Source of the DNA: Ziziphus jujuba
Taxonomy: Eukaryota > Streptophyta > Magnoliopsida > Rosales > Rhamnaceae
Assembly (NCBI RefSeq): GCF_031755915.1
Contig: NC_083384.1
Coordinates: 28,596,501 to 28,660,500 of the forward strand
DNA length: 64,000 nucleotides
Reading direction: 5' to 3'
Part shown: in pieces, positions 21,931 through 33,663 of the stretch
Layout of the letters: each line of letters begins with the position of its first letter
How positions within the stretch are numbered: position 1 is the stretch's first letter
Program-made: the position numbers and the translations under genes
Notes under the pieces: generated by a model
What the model was told of the DNA's origin: nothing
Databases searched by the model: none
Seen by the model: the letters and a program-made list of their open reading frames with translations, nothing else

Positions 21931-22863
21931 GCATCACTAACTGATGATGAGAAATTCTTTCTTGCTGCAAGCAAATGTAGACACCCCACGTGCACTGGTT
22001 ATATCATCTCTCTGCATGCTGATGATACGTTAAAGGGGAGTATAGCACCTATATTGGGAATTGAGGTGTGCACCAAAAGGCATATATTTGACTGTTTCCC
22101 ATTCTATCTAGACTCTTGACTCAAATCTAAAAACCCCTTTCTTTTTCTTTTCGTAGATCAAATTTTCTGGGAACCAAGTTCACAATCTTTGATGGGCAGC
22201 CGCCATGTGCTGGAGCCACAATTAAAGCCGCTCTACTAGGCCGGTAAATTTGAAACAGGCAGGTTTCACCTTGTGTCCCTGCTGGAAACTACCCTTTCAT
22301 ATGAACTATATGTGTGGGTTCTAGTTAAGAAAGAACCTAAATGTAACAATGTACAACTTCAATTCTATTTTCACCAAGACTGTTGAGACTTTCCTCTTGG
22401 TCCATTTTCTGCCAATCTTCGTGGCTGCAATGTGAAGTGATTATTTTAGTTCCAAGTAAAGCTGATGGAAACTGTTTTTGTAAATAGCAGGGATCCTAGG
22501 AGAATGCAGTGTATCATGGATGCTATTCCTTCCTCTGCAATTGAGCCTGGAGGAGTAGCCCCTACACAAATAGAAAGATGGAGTGGCGGTGTTAAGAAAC
22601 AAGTCTCCTAGATGGCATGAGCGACTCCAGTGTTGGTGTTTGAACTTTCATGGACAAGTAACGGTTGCTTCAGTGGAAAACTTTCAATTGGTGGCTTCTC
22701 CTGACAATGGACCAGCTGGGCTAGAACATGAGCAGATCATCCTCCAGTTTGGAAAAAAGTAGGCAAAGACTTCTTTACCATGGATTACCAATACCCAATT
22801 TCGGCATTTCAGGCATTTGCAATCTGCCTCAGCTGCTTTGACACCGAGATTGCTTGTGAATGA
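21931..22863 (+). pseudogene. Tubby-like protein gene fragment, frameshifted
   Basis: Plant Tubby-like proteins carry a C-terminal tubby barrel that binds phosphoinositides at membranes. Three exon blocks are visible. 21931-22065 reads SLTDDEKFFLAASKC and YIISLHADD. 22157 to about 22324 reads SNFLGTKFTIFDGQPP, then VNLKQ and VPAGNYP in different frames. 22491-22863 reads DPRRMQCIMDAIPSSAIEPG, then [31 protein letters not shown] and finally [18 protein letters not shown] and the family end FDTEIACE with TGA at 22861-22863. Frame changes occur near 22245-22270, near 22600 (a deletion of the low-complexity linker) and near 22755, plus a TAA at 22243. The N-terminal F-box and first tubby exons are missing. 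The fragment cannot make a normal protein. Confidence 0.88.
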
Positions 22864-23519
22864 TACATGTAAAAATCAGGTTTGAATTTCATTAATCTGA
22901 AAGCCGAAACTCTCAAAATCTGATAGTTGAATTATAAAACAATAACTCAATGCCTCAATAGCTTGCTTTTATTTATTTTATTTTTTTTCCCTGTTTTGAT
23001 GTATTAGATTGGTCCAGTTACTACCTTTCTGGTCTATTTTAGGTTTTACTTTATGGCACCTGGAATAAAACGTCATTTTTCTCTTTTTGTCCAGGAGCAG
23101 GAAATGATAGTAAGCTATGTACTATGGACAATGCTATAAAATTTTCTTTTGAAGGTGATTTCCGTGCTGGCTTGGTATGCAGACGATGCAAGACAACTGC
23201 TATAACTTATTTCTGGATTTTGCTTTTGCCGCCTTGAGCCTTGATTTGTCAAATTGGGAAGAGCTCGTAAAATTAAGATTAGACGAAGAACTTTGGAACA
23301 TAGCCAACCACAATGTTTATTGTGCTGTATATTTTGTTTTTTTCCATGCAGATAATAACACTATTTTCCAGAAATTTGGCTTATCCTGTAATTCTATGTT
23401 GGCTCATCATGTTTCAGAGTGTTAATCTTATGTTTTATTTTGTTTTTTTGGTATCACGGAATGTATTGTTTTTTGTGCAAAGCTTAACATCACCAGTGTA
23501 TATCCCTTCCAGATAGCCT

Positions 23520-23780
23520 AATATAGAAAAATATTACATTTTAATATACTTATCAAATAACATATGATGTTAAATTATTTTTATTTTAATTAACTGTTAT
23601 TTATTAAATAGCATGATATAATTGAAATTTAATTTATTTTTAAAATAATATATTAATATAATTTGTGGGTGTCAAAATATATTAATATAATTTGTGGATA
23701 TAAAAAAAATTAAAAATTTTATATGTAAATATAAATATATAAATTTACAATTTTAATTTAATATGATATTTTTTTTGTAA
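23520..23780. repeat. AT-rich repeat, copy 2
   Basis: Diverged direct copy of 21459-21717, with the same order of landmarks. This copy has an extra internal doubling of a ttaatataatttgtgg unit. Confidence 0.75.
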
Positions 23781-24122
23781 ATATAAATATACTATTTAAT
23801 ATTTTTATTTTGAAAAAAAAATTATTTTATAATTATAAAATAATCCATTCCAATTTAATCCTATACCAAATAATTTACAAGCTATGCCAAATATAAAACT
23901 TGAATATTTTTTCACTGTTCAATCCAAGTTTGTCATGTTCAATTTAATCCGGTTCTGAGCTATCTTGCGTACCAAACGTGTCATAACGTGTCAACTTAAT
24001 TATACTTGTAACAAGTTGCAACTTAATTATACTCGTAATGAGTCAGTAGACAACCAAATTCTATGTATTGGCTTGTGCATTCACTGGATAAACAGAACGG
24101 ACGGTGGGACCGAATAAATATT

Positions 24123-24238
24123 AACCAAGAATATACTAGGCACCTTTGGAGCGCAATGTTCATAGTCAACCTCAATTTCTAACCAAGAATATACTTAGGC
24201 ACTTTGGACGGCAATGTTCATAGTCAACCTCAGTTTCT
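24123..24238. repeat. 58-bp tandem duplication
   Basis: Two adjacent units starting aaccaagaatatact (24123 and 24181) and ending in tagtcaacctcaatttct or cagtttctta, with a few substitutions and small indels. Confidence 0.9.
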
Positions 24239-24552
24239 TATGCCCAGTCCCTTTTTAGCTGTTCTTATAATAGGATCATAATTTGTTGTTATTTATTTTT
24301 ACTGATAACAAAATAGTTGCTCTATGTAATAAAAAGATCTTTTAAGCGTAAGACAATTTAGACGTACAAATCATCTTTTAAGATTACGTCTCGGAATACA
24401 TTAGAAAAAAGAAAAAAAGAATTTAAGTTTTGGAAAATTAAAGATTTCAAATGTCATGCATTAGCATCCACTTGTTAATATTGCACATAAAAACATCAGG
24501 GCATCAAGATCCCCCACTGGGATGCTGCCATGTAGTATGTGTGGGACCCCCT

Positions 24553-24568
24553 TCTGCCACGTGGCAGA
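24553..24568. promoter_or_regulatory. 16-bp palindrome centred on a G-box
   Basis: tctgccacgtggcaga is a perfect palindrome around CACGTG, the core bound by plant bZIP and bHLH factors. It lies 1.75 kb upstream of the epimerase start codon, so a regulatory role for that gene is only a possibility. Confidence 0.4.
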
Positions 24569-25106
24569 GTGGGTTTCCCCCCTTTTTTTTTTTTTTTTTT
24601 GGGTGAAAAAGCATGGATTTTTGTTGTATCTTTACACAAAATGGCATCAAGTATTCTGTCCTAATTAGTTGTCCATTTCCAATCTCAATCCCATAAAACC
24701 TCACTTCCTCTTCTACTTGCATGGTGGCTATCAATTTCAGGAAAAATGGAAACAAAATTTGGAAGCAACAGGAAGCAATATTGATTTGAGTTTGGACTAT
24801 ATCCACTACTGGAGACCTAGCCACTATATTTGACCTATTCCGTTTACCCATTGAAGGAAAATGGCTGAACCTATGAATTTCTATGTATGATATTTTCGAC
24901 GTCAGATTCATGCATTTAAACATCAAGGAAAAAGTTGCAACTTTTTATCTGTTTTTTGCAATTGAAATACTTTTTCTTGTGCTTTACATGCGCATGAATC
25001 GTCTTTTTATTTGACAAAACTTTCTGACTCAGTCTAAAAGGATAACATTATATATTTAATGTTCAATTCCTACCTATATGAAAGATCTGCACACTTTTTA
25101 CCAAAA

Positions 25107-25139
<33 letters not shown>

Positions 25140-26314
25140 AGGTCAATTGTTTTTGGGTTAATAGCTTCGAATTATATAATAAAGTGTGAAGCTGAAGAAA
25201 ATTCAAATCCACATGATGGGTTAGAAAAAAATGAAGATAAAATTATAAAATTGTCTTTGGGGTTGCAAAAGATTATGACTTTATGTATTATTTATTTATT
25301 TATTTTTTTCAAGTTTTTTAGGTTTTCATGTTCAAATGGGTAGTTAATTCTGTTAATGAGGGTCCTCTATTCAGACTTTTTATGAGTCCACATCAGGTGT
25401 GGAAATGAGAAATTTTCTTTTTCTTTTGAGGCCAAACAGAAAAATAACTCAAGGTTTGCCGAGTCTCATTTCATTAACTCATTTTTTCTAAAACAGTTTT
25501 TATATATGCAACTTGTACAAGTTTATTATCATCCGTATGGGTTTTAAACTTCCTAAGGTATGTCTAAAGGACTACATAATGTATTCAATATCTGACCCTT
25601 CAAAATCTTTCTTTATCGATACGACAAGTTGGTACCAGAAGAAATAGATTCTTTCTTCCACCAAAAAAGTGTTATTGACCATCTCGTTAATTTCCTGGTA
25701 TATATTAGTTCTATTTCTTCTTTCTCCTCGTAAAGATAGATTATTTTTCAAACTTCTTAAATGGGATTTGTTAGGAAACCGGCAATTTGTAGAATTTTAT
25801 TAATTTCTTTTGCCTAGTGTTGAATTTCTAGACTTTTTTTTTTTTTTTTTTTTGTCTGTGTCATCTATTTACTGTCCCTATAGTGTTTGTGTTGTCCTTT
25901 GTGTGTTTTGTAGAAATTGAATTTGTTCAAGTAAAAGATTTTGAAAATTCCAAAAGATTTCATATCCGTTTTTTTCCTTTGTGCCTGTCTTTTTCAGAGG
26001 GAGTGATACTATTTATATTTGTCGGCACTTTTGGTGGTGAAGAAAGATTAAAGGGAATTAAATTGGTCGTTGTGATTTTGGTTTGCGTTCACGGAACATT
26101 GGTCAAATCACAGGAAAAGTTTCGTCAAGGGAAATTTCTGATTCTCAACTGCTTCAGTGATCCCCTCAAGCCTTTTAGAAGCCTGTAGCAGTTCCGTCCT
26201 TCCAGGTCTTGTATTGGGTTAAGAAAGAAAGAAAGAAAAAAGAGAGAATTGGGAAACAGAGAGAGAGAGCTGTGTTATTTCTTCAAAATTGATGTTCTTA
26301 TTTTGTTTTTTGAA

Positions 26315-28735
26315 ATGAATCATTCTGGGTCAGCCTCTGAGCAGAGTCAGAGAGGAGCAGTTGAAGTCGTAAAAGACAAGCATGGAATTCAACAGGTTGT
26401 GCTTCAGAATCATAGAGGAGCTTCGGTTCGGGTTAGAATTTCACGTTATGCCTTTTTACTTACCTTATTTCCATGGCTATGCCCTTCAATATCTTTGTCT
26501 TTGCCATTTTATTTTGATAAATAAAGCATCTAATTGAAAGGCATTAGATTCATGACTTTGTATTCTGTAAGATGGGTTAACTATTTAAGCTTTAAAGCTC
26601 TTTCATGGTTTACATTTGAACATCATTCTGTGACATCAATCCAGGTGAGCTTGTATGGAGGCCAGGTTCTTTCATGGAGGAATGACCGAGGTGAAGAATT
26701 ATTATTCACTAGTAGTAAGGTAAAGTAAATTTATGATAATTTCTGATCTTTTGTTTCATTTTTTGTGCTTTAGCCACTAAAAATATATGTTGTTAGCGGT
26801 AAAAAAAGTTCCTCTATCAGTCTCATGATGTTACTAACCTTAACAAATTGGAATTTTGTAATTCTATTTAGAAATTTAGATGAGAGCTATGTCTAATACC
26901 TTGTTTGTATTGTTGTCTCTTCTCTTTCCTTCAACAGATTTTTTCTTTTTTCTTTTTTTTTTCCCCCCCCTTCAATTCCTATTATTAGGACTATAATTTT
27001 GGTATTTGCAACAAGACTAAATTCTTCAAATCGTTTTCCCCTTTCTTTTTCATCTCCTGTAGGCAATTTTTAAGCCACCAAAAGCAGTACGAGGAGGAAT
27101 TCCAATTTGTTTTCCACAGGTATGCGTATGCACATTAGATCATGCAAGCATCAACTTTCTTTATATCTAAATGATGGTATTTGCTCCAATTTGTACTCAG
27201 TTTGGAAACCGTGGATCCCTCGAGCAACATGGTTTTGCAAGGAATAAGGTTTGGGTCATTGACAAGAATCCTCCACCTCTGCATCCTAATGATTCTATTG
27301 GAAAAGCTTATATTGACTTGCTACTTAAACCATCTGAAGAAGATTTGAAGATTTGGCCGCATAGGTATTAGCCTCTTCAACTAAAACTCATGTGGTGTTT
27401 CTTTTTTCTTTAAAAATTTAGATAAATCCTGGACATATATAAAATTCAGAGTTGATTGAAAGCGCTTATTCATTAATTAGTTTCAGAGAGAACCATTCGG
27501 TCCAAGTCATATCATGGCATTCTTTATGAAAGTACAACCAATTGTTTCGAATGATTCTGTATTGAAGTAATAATTTCTGGTTTATCTTTTACAGTTTCGA
27601 GTTTCGTCTTAGGGTCTCTTTGGCTGCAGATGGGTATCTAACCTTGATATCACGCATCAGAAATATCAATTGCAAGCCTTTCAGTTTCTCTTTTGCTTAC
27701 CATACATATCTGTCCATTTCTGATATCAGGTATAGAAACTTCATTGCTAAAGTAAGTAGTGGAAACCAGCATACTTTTTGTTAGTTGCAGAAATAAGATT
27801 TACTGCACATTTGCTTTGTAAACCATGTTTACCTCTAAATGATTCATGTTCATCAAGTTCTGAGCATTTACTTGATGCATCATGTACTAACAGTGAAGTG
27901 AGGATTGAAGGCTTGGAGACTCTTGACTATCTTGACAACCTATGTCAAAAAGAGCGCTTCACTGAGCAAGGTGATGCCTTAACGTTTGAGGCTGAGGTAA
28001 ATGTTCCATTTTTCGACAACTTTCATCAACTCTTAAAAGCGAATAATAGGTTTATGCTGCTTTTTAACTGGCTCAGTTTCACTTACCTTTCCTTTCTATT
28101 TATGTTGGTAGAGAGTCCAGTTCAGTTTCTTGTTAGCCAGGTTGAAGCTCTTTCTTATTTTTGAGTGTTCTTAGTTGGTTTCCCCTTTTTCTTTTTTTTC
28201 TTGTTCTGATAGGTGGATCGGGTTTATCTTAGCTCTTCAGATGTGGTAGCTGTTTTTGATCATGAAAGAAAGAGGACATTCATCGTACGAAAGGAGGGAC
28301 TTCCAGATGTTGGTAAAATTCATTTACTTAACCTCATTTTTAATAAAAGAAAGCCATTTTTTATTTTGGCGCCCTTAGAATCATAAGTCTCCCTTATTCT
28401 AGGATTAATTTTGCCATCATCATTACAATAAGTCATCCATAACCACTTCAAACTTAATGAAAAAACATAACCTAAAAAAAGCATTGAGAGCTATTTAAAA
28501 TCATTACCACCCACTAGAGGTGGTCCATGCAAAAGTCTTAACTTCAAAACATTGTTTGTTTGCAGTGGTATGGAATCCATGGGAGAAGAAATCTAAATCG
28601 ATGGTAGATTTTGGAGATGAAGAATACAAACAAATGCTGTGTGTTAATGGAGCAGCAGTAGAGAAGCCGATTACCTTGAAGCCGGGTGAGGAATGGACAG
28701 GGAGGTTGGAACTCTCTGTTGTTCCTTCAAGTTAA
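26315..28735 (+). CDS. Glucose-6-phosphate 1-epimerase (aldose-1-epimerase family), 8 exons
   Basis: The enzyme interconverts alpha and beta anomers of glucose 6-phosphate, probably in the cytosol since no transit peptide is seen. Exons are 26315-26431, 26645-26719, 27063-27119, 27201-27364, 27595-27729, 27894-27996, 28213-28312 and 28566-28735. All borders are GT-AG, and the total of 921 nt gives 306 residues, a normal family length. The galactose-mutarotase-like fold shows in LYGGQVLSW, RGGIPICFPQFG, the QHGFAR block (His93), FAYHTYLSISD (His174) and LKPGEEW (Glu292). His, His and Glu at these places are the expected active-site residues. The ATG was chosen because the frame starts shortly after a purine-rich leader and gives the typical short N-terminus. 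The protein ends VVPSS, slightly shorter than many relatives. An AATAAA lies at 28838, about 100 bp past the stop. The gene appears intact. Confidence 0.92.
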
Positions 28736-29299
28736 TGCAAATGAACTGGCTCTTGATCCTAAGGAATTTCTGACAGTACAGTTCTTCCACGTTGAAGGCA
28801 AACCATAAATATATATATATATATATATATACACACTAATAAAAAACCATGAGAAGCTGGATTTTTTGTGCTGCTTAATCTTAACTGTATTTTCAAATGT
28901 ACAAGTTGTTGAATAAGGGCAAGTTCACCAAAGACCTTTGGTAAGCAGTGGGCTTACTATTTGTTTAATTGAAAATGGAGATGCATTTTAGATTTCTCCA
29001 TTGTTGCTGTGATGTAAAATGTACTTGGATTTTCAAGTCCACCTACAAATTTGTATATTCACTCTATATATAGAGTATATTCTCACTGTTTAGAGGAAAG
29101 AATAAGAACTCTAGATCATTTTACGGCATAAAATTGGCTAAGAAAGGAAATTGTTTTCCAACATAAAATTCATTAAGATTTGCATTTTTCGTGCCTTCGG
29201 AGCGACCATCTTTTTGCTCTGCCAATGATATTAATCATAAAATTCCATGGAAAAAGATTCAGCTAAAAGAAAATGAGTTGGGCATCGTTTAGCTGGGTG
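28736..29299. other. 3' flank of the epimerase gene
   Basis: An (AT)n tract at 28807-28830 and a likely poly(A) signal at 28838 are seen; no further gene. Confidence 0.6.
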
Positions 29300-29307
29300 A
29301 AAAAAAA
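29300..29307 (-). terminator. Pol III T-run terminator of tRNA-Met
   Basis: Eight A on the plus strand, i.e. T8 on the transcribed minus strand, about 24 bases past the tRNA 3' end. Runs of four or more T terminate RNA polymerase III. Confidence 0.65.
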
Positions 29308-29330
29308 TGGGGCAACGAAGCTACTCTTTT

Positions 29331-29402
29331 TATCAGAGCCAGGTTTCGATCCTGGGACCTGTGGGTTATGGGCCCACCACGCTTCCGCTGCGCCACTCTG
29401 AT
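29331..29402 (-). tRNA. tRNA-iMet(CAT): Initiator tRNA-Met (anticodon CAT)
   Basis: The minus-strand 72-nt sequence begins ATCAGAGTGGCGCAGCGGAA and ends GGTCCCAGGATCGAAACCTG plus the acceptor strand GCTCTGATA. The acceptor stem pairs ATCAGAG with CTCTGAT, with A as discriminator. The anticodon CAT is at plus positions 29368-29370 within a GGGCCCATAACCC arm. The TGGCGCAGCGG A box and GGTCCCAGGATCGAAACC B box are intact. There is no intron and no variable-arm oddity. This is the conserved plant cytosolic initiator form, used for translation start. On the 5' side (higher coordinates) a CAA motif lies next to the gene and a TATA-like ATATAAATA about 25-35 bases away, both usual for plant tRNA genes. 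Confidence 0.96.
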
Positions 29403-32093
29403 TGTTGAGGTTATTGTGTAATAATATTTATATAACGTTTTAGGTGAACAATCAAGACACAGCGCATAGAAGTGTCTTATTGTATTCCATTATTATCCAA
29501 CCCCCAAGAGAAACGCATCCATAAAACAGTCAGTTCAGACTTTATTATCCAAAATTCCGAAAAAGATAAAAAATAATATTTTAATTTTACAAACAAGAAA
29601 AAGAAGAAACCAAATCCTCGACCCCACAACAAAAACAACATATATATATATACCGAACTAATAAACATGGTAGGTTTGCACATTCATGAATATTCAACCA
29701 ATATACATGCAACTAAAATGGGTCAACCAAAAATGGTTATCCAAGAATTAATCCGCAATTCTCAGTACCATCCCAATATTCCTATCTAAAAAGATGAATC
29801 CAAATTTTTGGCAAATCAAAATGTTCATCTTTCTTTTAGACAATCCCATATGGTGTTTATCTAAAATGTTTACCTCCCCACCATTCTACTGGCCCCAACT
29901 TTCTTCCTTTTCTCAAACACTAAAAAAGAACTCAATCCCAATTCAAAGTTTTTTTATTTTTTTTAATTTTTTTTTCTTCTCCCTCTCTCAAAAATCCAAT
30001 GTAATTGGTGGATTATGGAAAACTCCAACTACAAAATTCCTTCAGTCTTTGCTTTAATAATTAAACACTCCCAACAGGGTTGTTGGAAATAAATTAATGA
30101 AAAAGGGTTATTTATTTATTTATTTAGAATTTTAAAAAAATTATTATAATTTAAGTGGTTTGTAGAATGCCCACACCTCTCAAGGAGAACAGTGATAATG
30201 AATTTGGAACAACCAAGATGGACAATCATGGGCATGATGTTAAGGATTTGTGATTAGAGCCATGAAAACAGTGAGGTAGTTCAGAAGTTTGTTGGAGATA
30301 GAAAAAGACTTGCATATATATATATATATATATATGAAGATTGGAGATAAGATAAAGAGAGGAAATTGATAAATAAATACATAAATAAAGCTTGACTCTG
30401 CATGGCACGTCAATATTAATCTAACATAACATTATAATACAAGGCTCACCAATTAATTAATTAGATAAATATAATATTGTTTAAGGTGATCCTTTTTCCT
30501 ATAATCTCAATATGAATAAATTAATAAAAAAAACCTAATTAAATATTCTCATACCTTTCACAAATAAATTTAATAAATATTTTAATAGGTTTAACATTAT
30601 TGATATTGTTTTACAACCATATCCACAAATATACCATGCTTTATATGTTGATTGTTTATATATGAAATTTTCAGAACAGATAAAAGGAAAAATACTCGTT
30701 TTTTGAGAGACAAAAAAAGAAAATTAAATACAAATTTACAAAAACTTAACTAAAGCTGGCAGGTCAATACATATTAATGTAATTACACTATCAAACTTTT
30801 TTCAAAAAATTAAAAAAAAAAATTACACCCTAAAACTAAGTAGCATGTAAAAACAAGGAAAAGAAAATTAAAAATATAATGAAGGAAACTAAATATATGG
30901 TATATTTATTTATATATAATAAAATCTAGATAATTGTTATTTAAGCATGATTCTCTTTCATATAATATCGTTTTATATGCTACACATGTTCATACGAATA
31001 TCACAATTATATATATATATATATATATATTTTGATGTTGCACAACTATAATTATTTGATAAAGTTGTAAAATTAAGAAAAAGGTTTTTTTTCTTTTTTC
31101 TTTTTTTAACACTATTATCTACAGCATAATTACCATTCATGTGAGTCAATATCATGATGGTAAAAGAAGATGTATAGATAAAGAAAACTAGCTGAGAAAG
31201 ATATCAAAAAGATGATATATATATATATATATATATCTGAATTAATTTTCTCTGGCTATTTAGATGATATATTTTATAAAGATTAAAAAAATTATTTATA
31301 ATTACCCAACTTACGATTACATTAAAAATATTGTAATTCTAAAACCATTATAATTCTTACTACTTGAGCTCTTAAGAAACAAAAAAATAATTAGTTTTGA
31401 AATTATTTCCTTACTGATATGTATATACTGATTTTAGAAACAAAAACAAAATCCCAGAGCTTTTATTAACATATATAAACAATGGGAATAAGATTCTTTC
31501 CAAAACTAAATGACAAAGAATAAGGTACGACGCGTCGTTATCCAAAATGAGACTACAAGACCAGACAAAAGTTTGTTACTTATCCTACCAACGGCTAGAT
31601 TTAATCCGACGAGAAATCTGAGACCATTAATAAACTGCCACGTTACCACAACAAATTTCTTTTATTTTTCTCGATGGGTCTTCGACTCCATTACAAAACA
31701 AAGCAGACGACAGCAGGGCGTGACGATAGTGAATTTTTCATATTTGTCAATAAATGAACGTGGGTCCCACATGTCAGACATGGGCATGCCACGTCACCAA
31801 CCCCGACAATCTTACCCCACTGAATTACTACCAAAACCCTGTTTTCCGATTTGAAAAATTTAGCTTGAAACATTTACACCACGGTGGAATCTATTCATTT
31901 CATTTCTTTTTTTAATTTTTTTAAGTACGGTAATATTTATTTAGTGTGTGCTATATGGGCTTGAATAATTTATAATTTTGTTTAAATAATTTATAAATAA
32001 ATTATTATTAATGTTATAATTATTAAAATATTTATCAAATAATAAATATTTAAAATATTATTAGTTAAAATATTCAGATAATAATTCAACTAA

Positions 32094-32124
<31 letters not shown>

Positions 32125-33663
32125 AATTCAATATTGATAAGTGAACACTTAAATGGTAGATGAATCAAAAAAGATAAAATAATTAAATTTTATCATATAA
32201 TTTATTATATAATTATTTGATAAATAAATTTAATAAATATATAATATTTTAATATTATTTATAAATTAATTACAAAGTTTCCATATATTACCATATGTAA
32301 GGTACAAACAACCCTAATGATTTTTTATCAAAAAAAAGAAAAAAAAAAAACTCTAATGATTGAAAAAAATTAATTATAGAGTGTGGGATTATAAATGGAT
32401 TGTTTCTTGTTTGTGCCACGTTATCCATAAATAAGCTTTTCTCCTGTGTTCTCATCTACAGGGCCACTACGTTCACCCCACGGTTACTTGTAAAATTTTA
32501 CTTACTGTGAGCTTGACTTTAGAGGTAAAAAAAAAAAAAAAAAAGGCCTACTCAGCCCAAATCTCTCATAAAAAGTCCTCTGAAATCGAGACTCTTGCTG
32601 GCGGTTTAACAGTTGCCTTATCTCTATCTCAATTAAATTTAACTTCTCAGTCATTCCAATAAAAAAACAAAAAAAAAAAAAAAAAAATTCAAAAACTCAT
32701 TTGTTTCTTCTTGTTGTTTTTCCGATTTTCCAATATTTTTTTTCTTTTTTTGTTTTTCTATTTTTTTTCTTCTGGGGTTTATAGGGTGGGGAGAAGAATT
32801 TTGGGTAACACTTATTTTCAATGATTAAAATTTAGGTTCATTTACATTGGATGCTGCTTTACTGTAATCACTATCAGTTTTGAGAAATCATAACTAGTAC
32901 GTTCAATTTCCATTCCTTCTTTCTCTCTCTAAAAAAAATGTTTGGTCTTTGTTTCTCAAACTTCTCTTTGGTTTATTTAACGCTCAAAAACTTTGATTTC
33001 CTGCATTTTTCAGCCTCTGTGTTTTTCTTTGGAGTTGTTTTTCAGTTGTAATTTTTGACTGGTTTATTTATTTATTTTTTTCTTGTCTTGGGTACAAGCA
33101 GAGGCATTTTTGGTGATGGTTCAGATCTGAAAGCAATGTAAGTAGGTAACATATTATGGTAGTAACTATATTTAGCTAAGAAGTCTGTGTGTGTGTATTT
33201 TTTATATATGGTTATCTTTTCGAGCAGAAAGTTAAAAAGAAACAAAGAAACAAAGAACAAAGAACAAAAAGAAGCTCGATTCCTGGTGCAATACAACTTT
33301 TCTTTTACAGAATAAAATAAATAAACAAGTTCCTTTTTGACTAATCTATATATATATATATATATAAACTCATTATTCAAAGCCTGCAAGCTCATTTTTT
33401 TATGTCAAAAATTTCACAGGAGAGACACTACTTTTCTAGACAATCATCTTGGAATCTGAAAATTTTTAATTTTTTTTGTTCTTCTTATTCTTTACTTTTT
33501 TCTTTTACATTTTGTATTTTGTATTCATTGATTTGGTTTTTTTCATGTTCATTGCTGGTTCATATATCAGCCAGAGAACTATGAAAAAACAAAGACTTTG
33601 CAGGAGGAACAGCTCGTTCTCTGCTTGAAAAAAGCTTTCAACTTTTAAGCGGGTAGAGAGGAA
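29403..33663. other. Intergenic region upstream of the receptor-like kinase
   Basis: AT-rich with (AT)n tracts near 29638, 30312, 31007, 31215, 32096 and 33345 and long A-runs near 32527 and 32668. A GC-richer patch at 31500-31830 holds the palindrome acgacgcgtcgt (31527-31538, containing a CGCG box) and several ACGT cores, but no gene. From about 32900 the T-rich sequence is probably promoter and 5' leader of the kinase gene. An upstream frame of 60 codons starts at 33402. Confidence 0.55.

Larger units (their letters stand above)
22864..26314. other. Intergenic region between Tubby-like relic and epimerase gene
   Basis: No supported gene. It holds the second AT-rich repeat copy, a 58-bp tandem duplication, a G-box palindrome, an (AAT)n tract near 25107-25131 and A/T runs. 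Immediately before the epimerase start (26222-26272) there is a purine-rich agaaagaaag / gagagagaga leader-like stretch, probably 5' untranslated. Confidence 0.6.

Noticed and set aside
24504..24926. 140-codon minus-strand open frame
   Set aside because: Contains a poly-Lys run from a T-tract and no recognisable domain; composition is that of non-coding DNA.
25883..26188. 101-codon open frame just upstream of the epimerase gene
   Set aside because: Low-complexity hydrophobic translation of T-rich DNA, probably leader or promoter; no domain.
32527..32700. Long A-runs considered as retrotransposon tails
   Set aside because: No adjacent LINE or SINE body or target duplication; ordinary homopolymers as elsewhere in the window.
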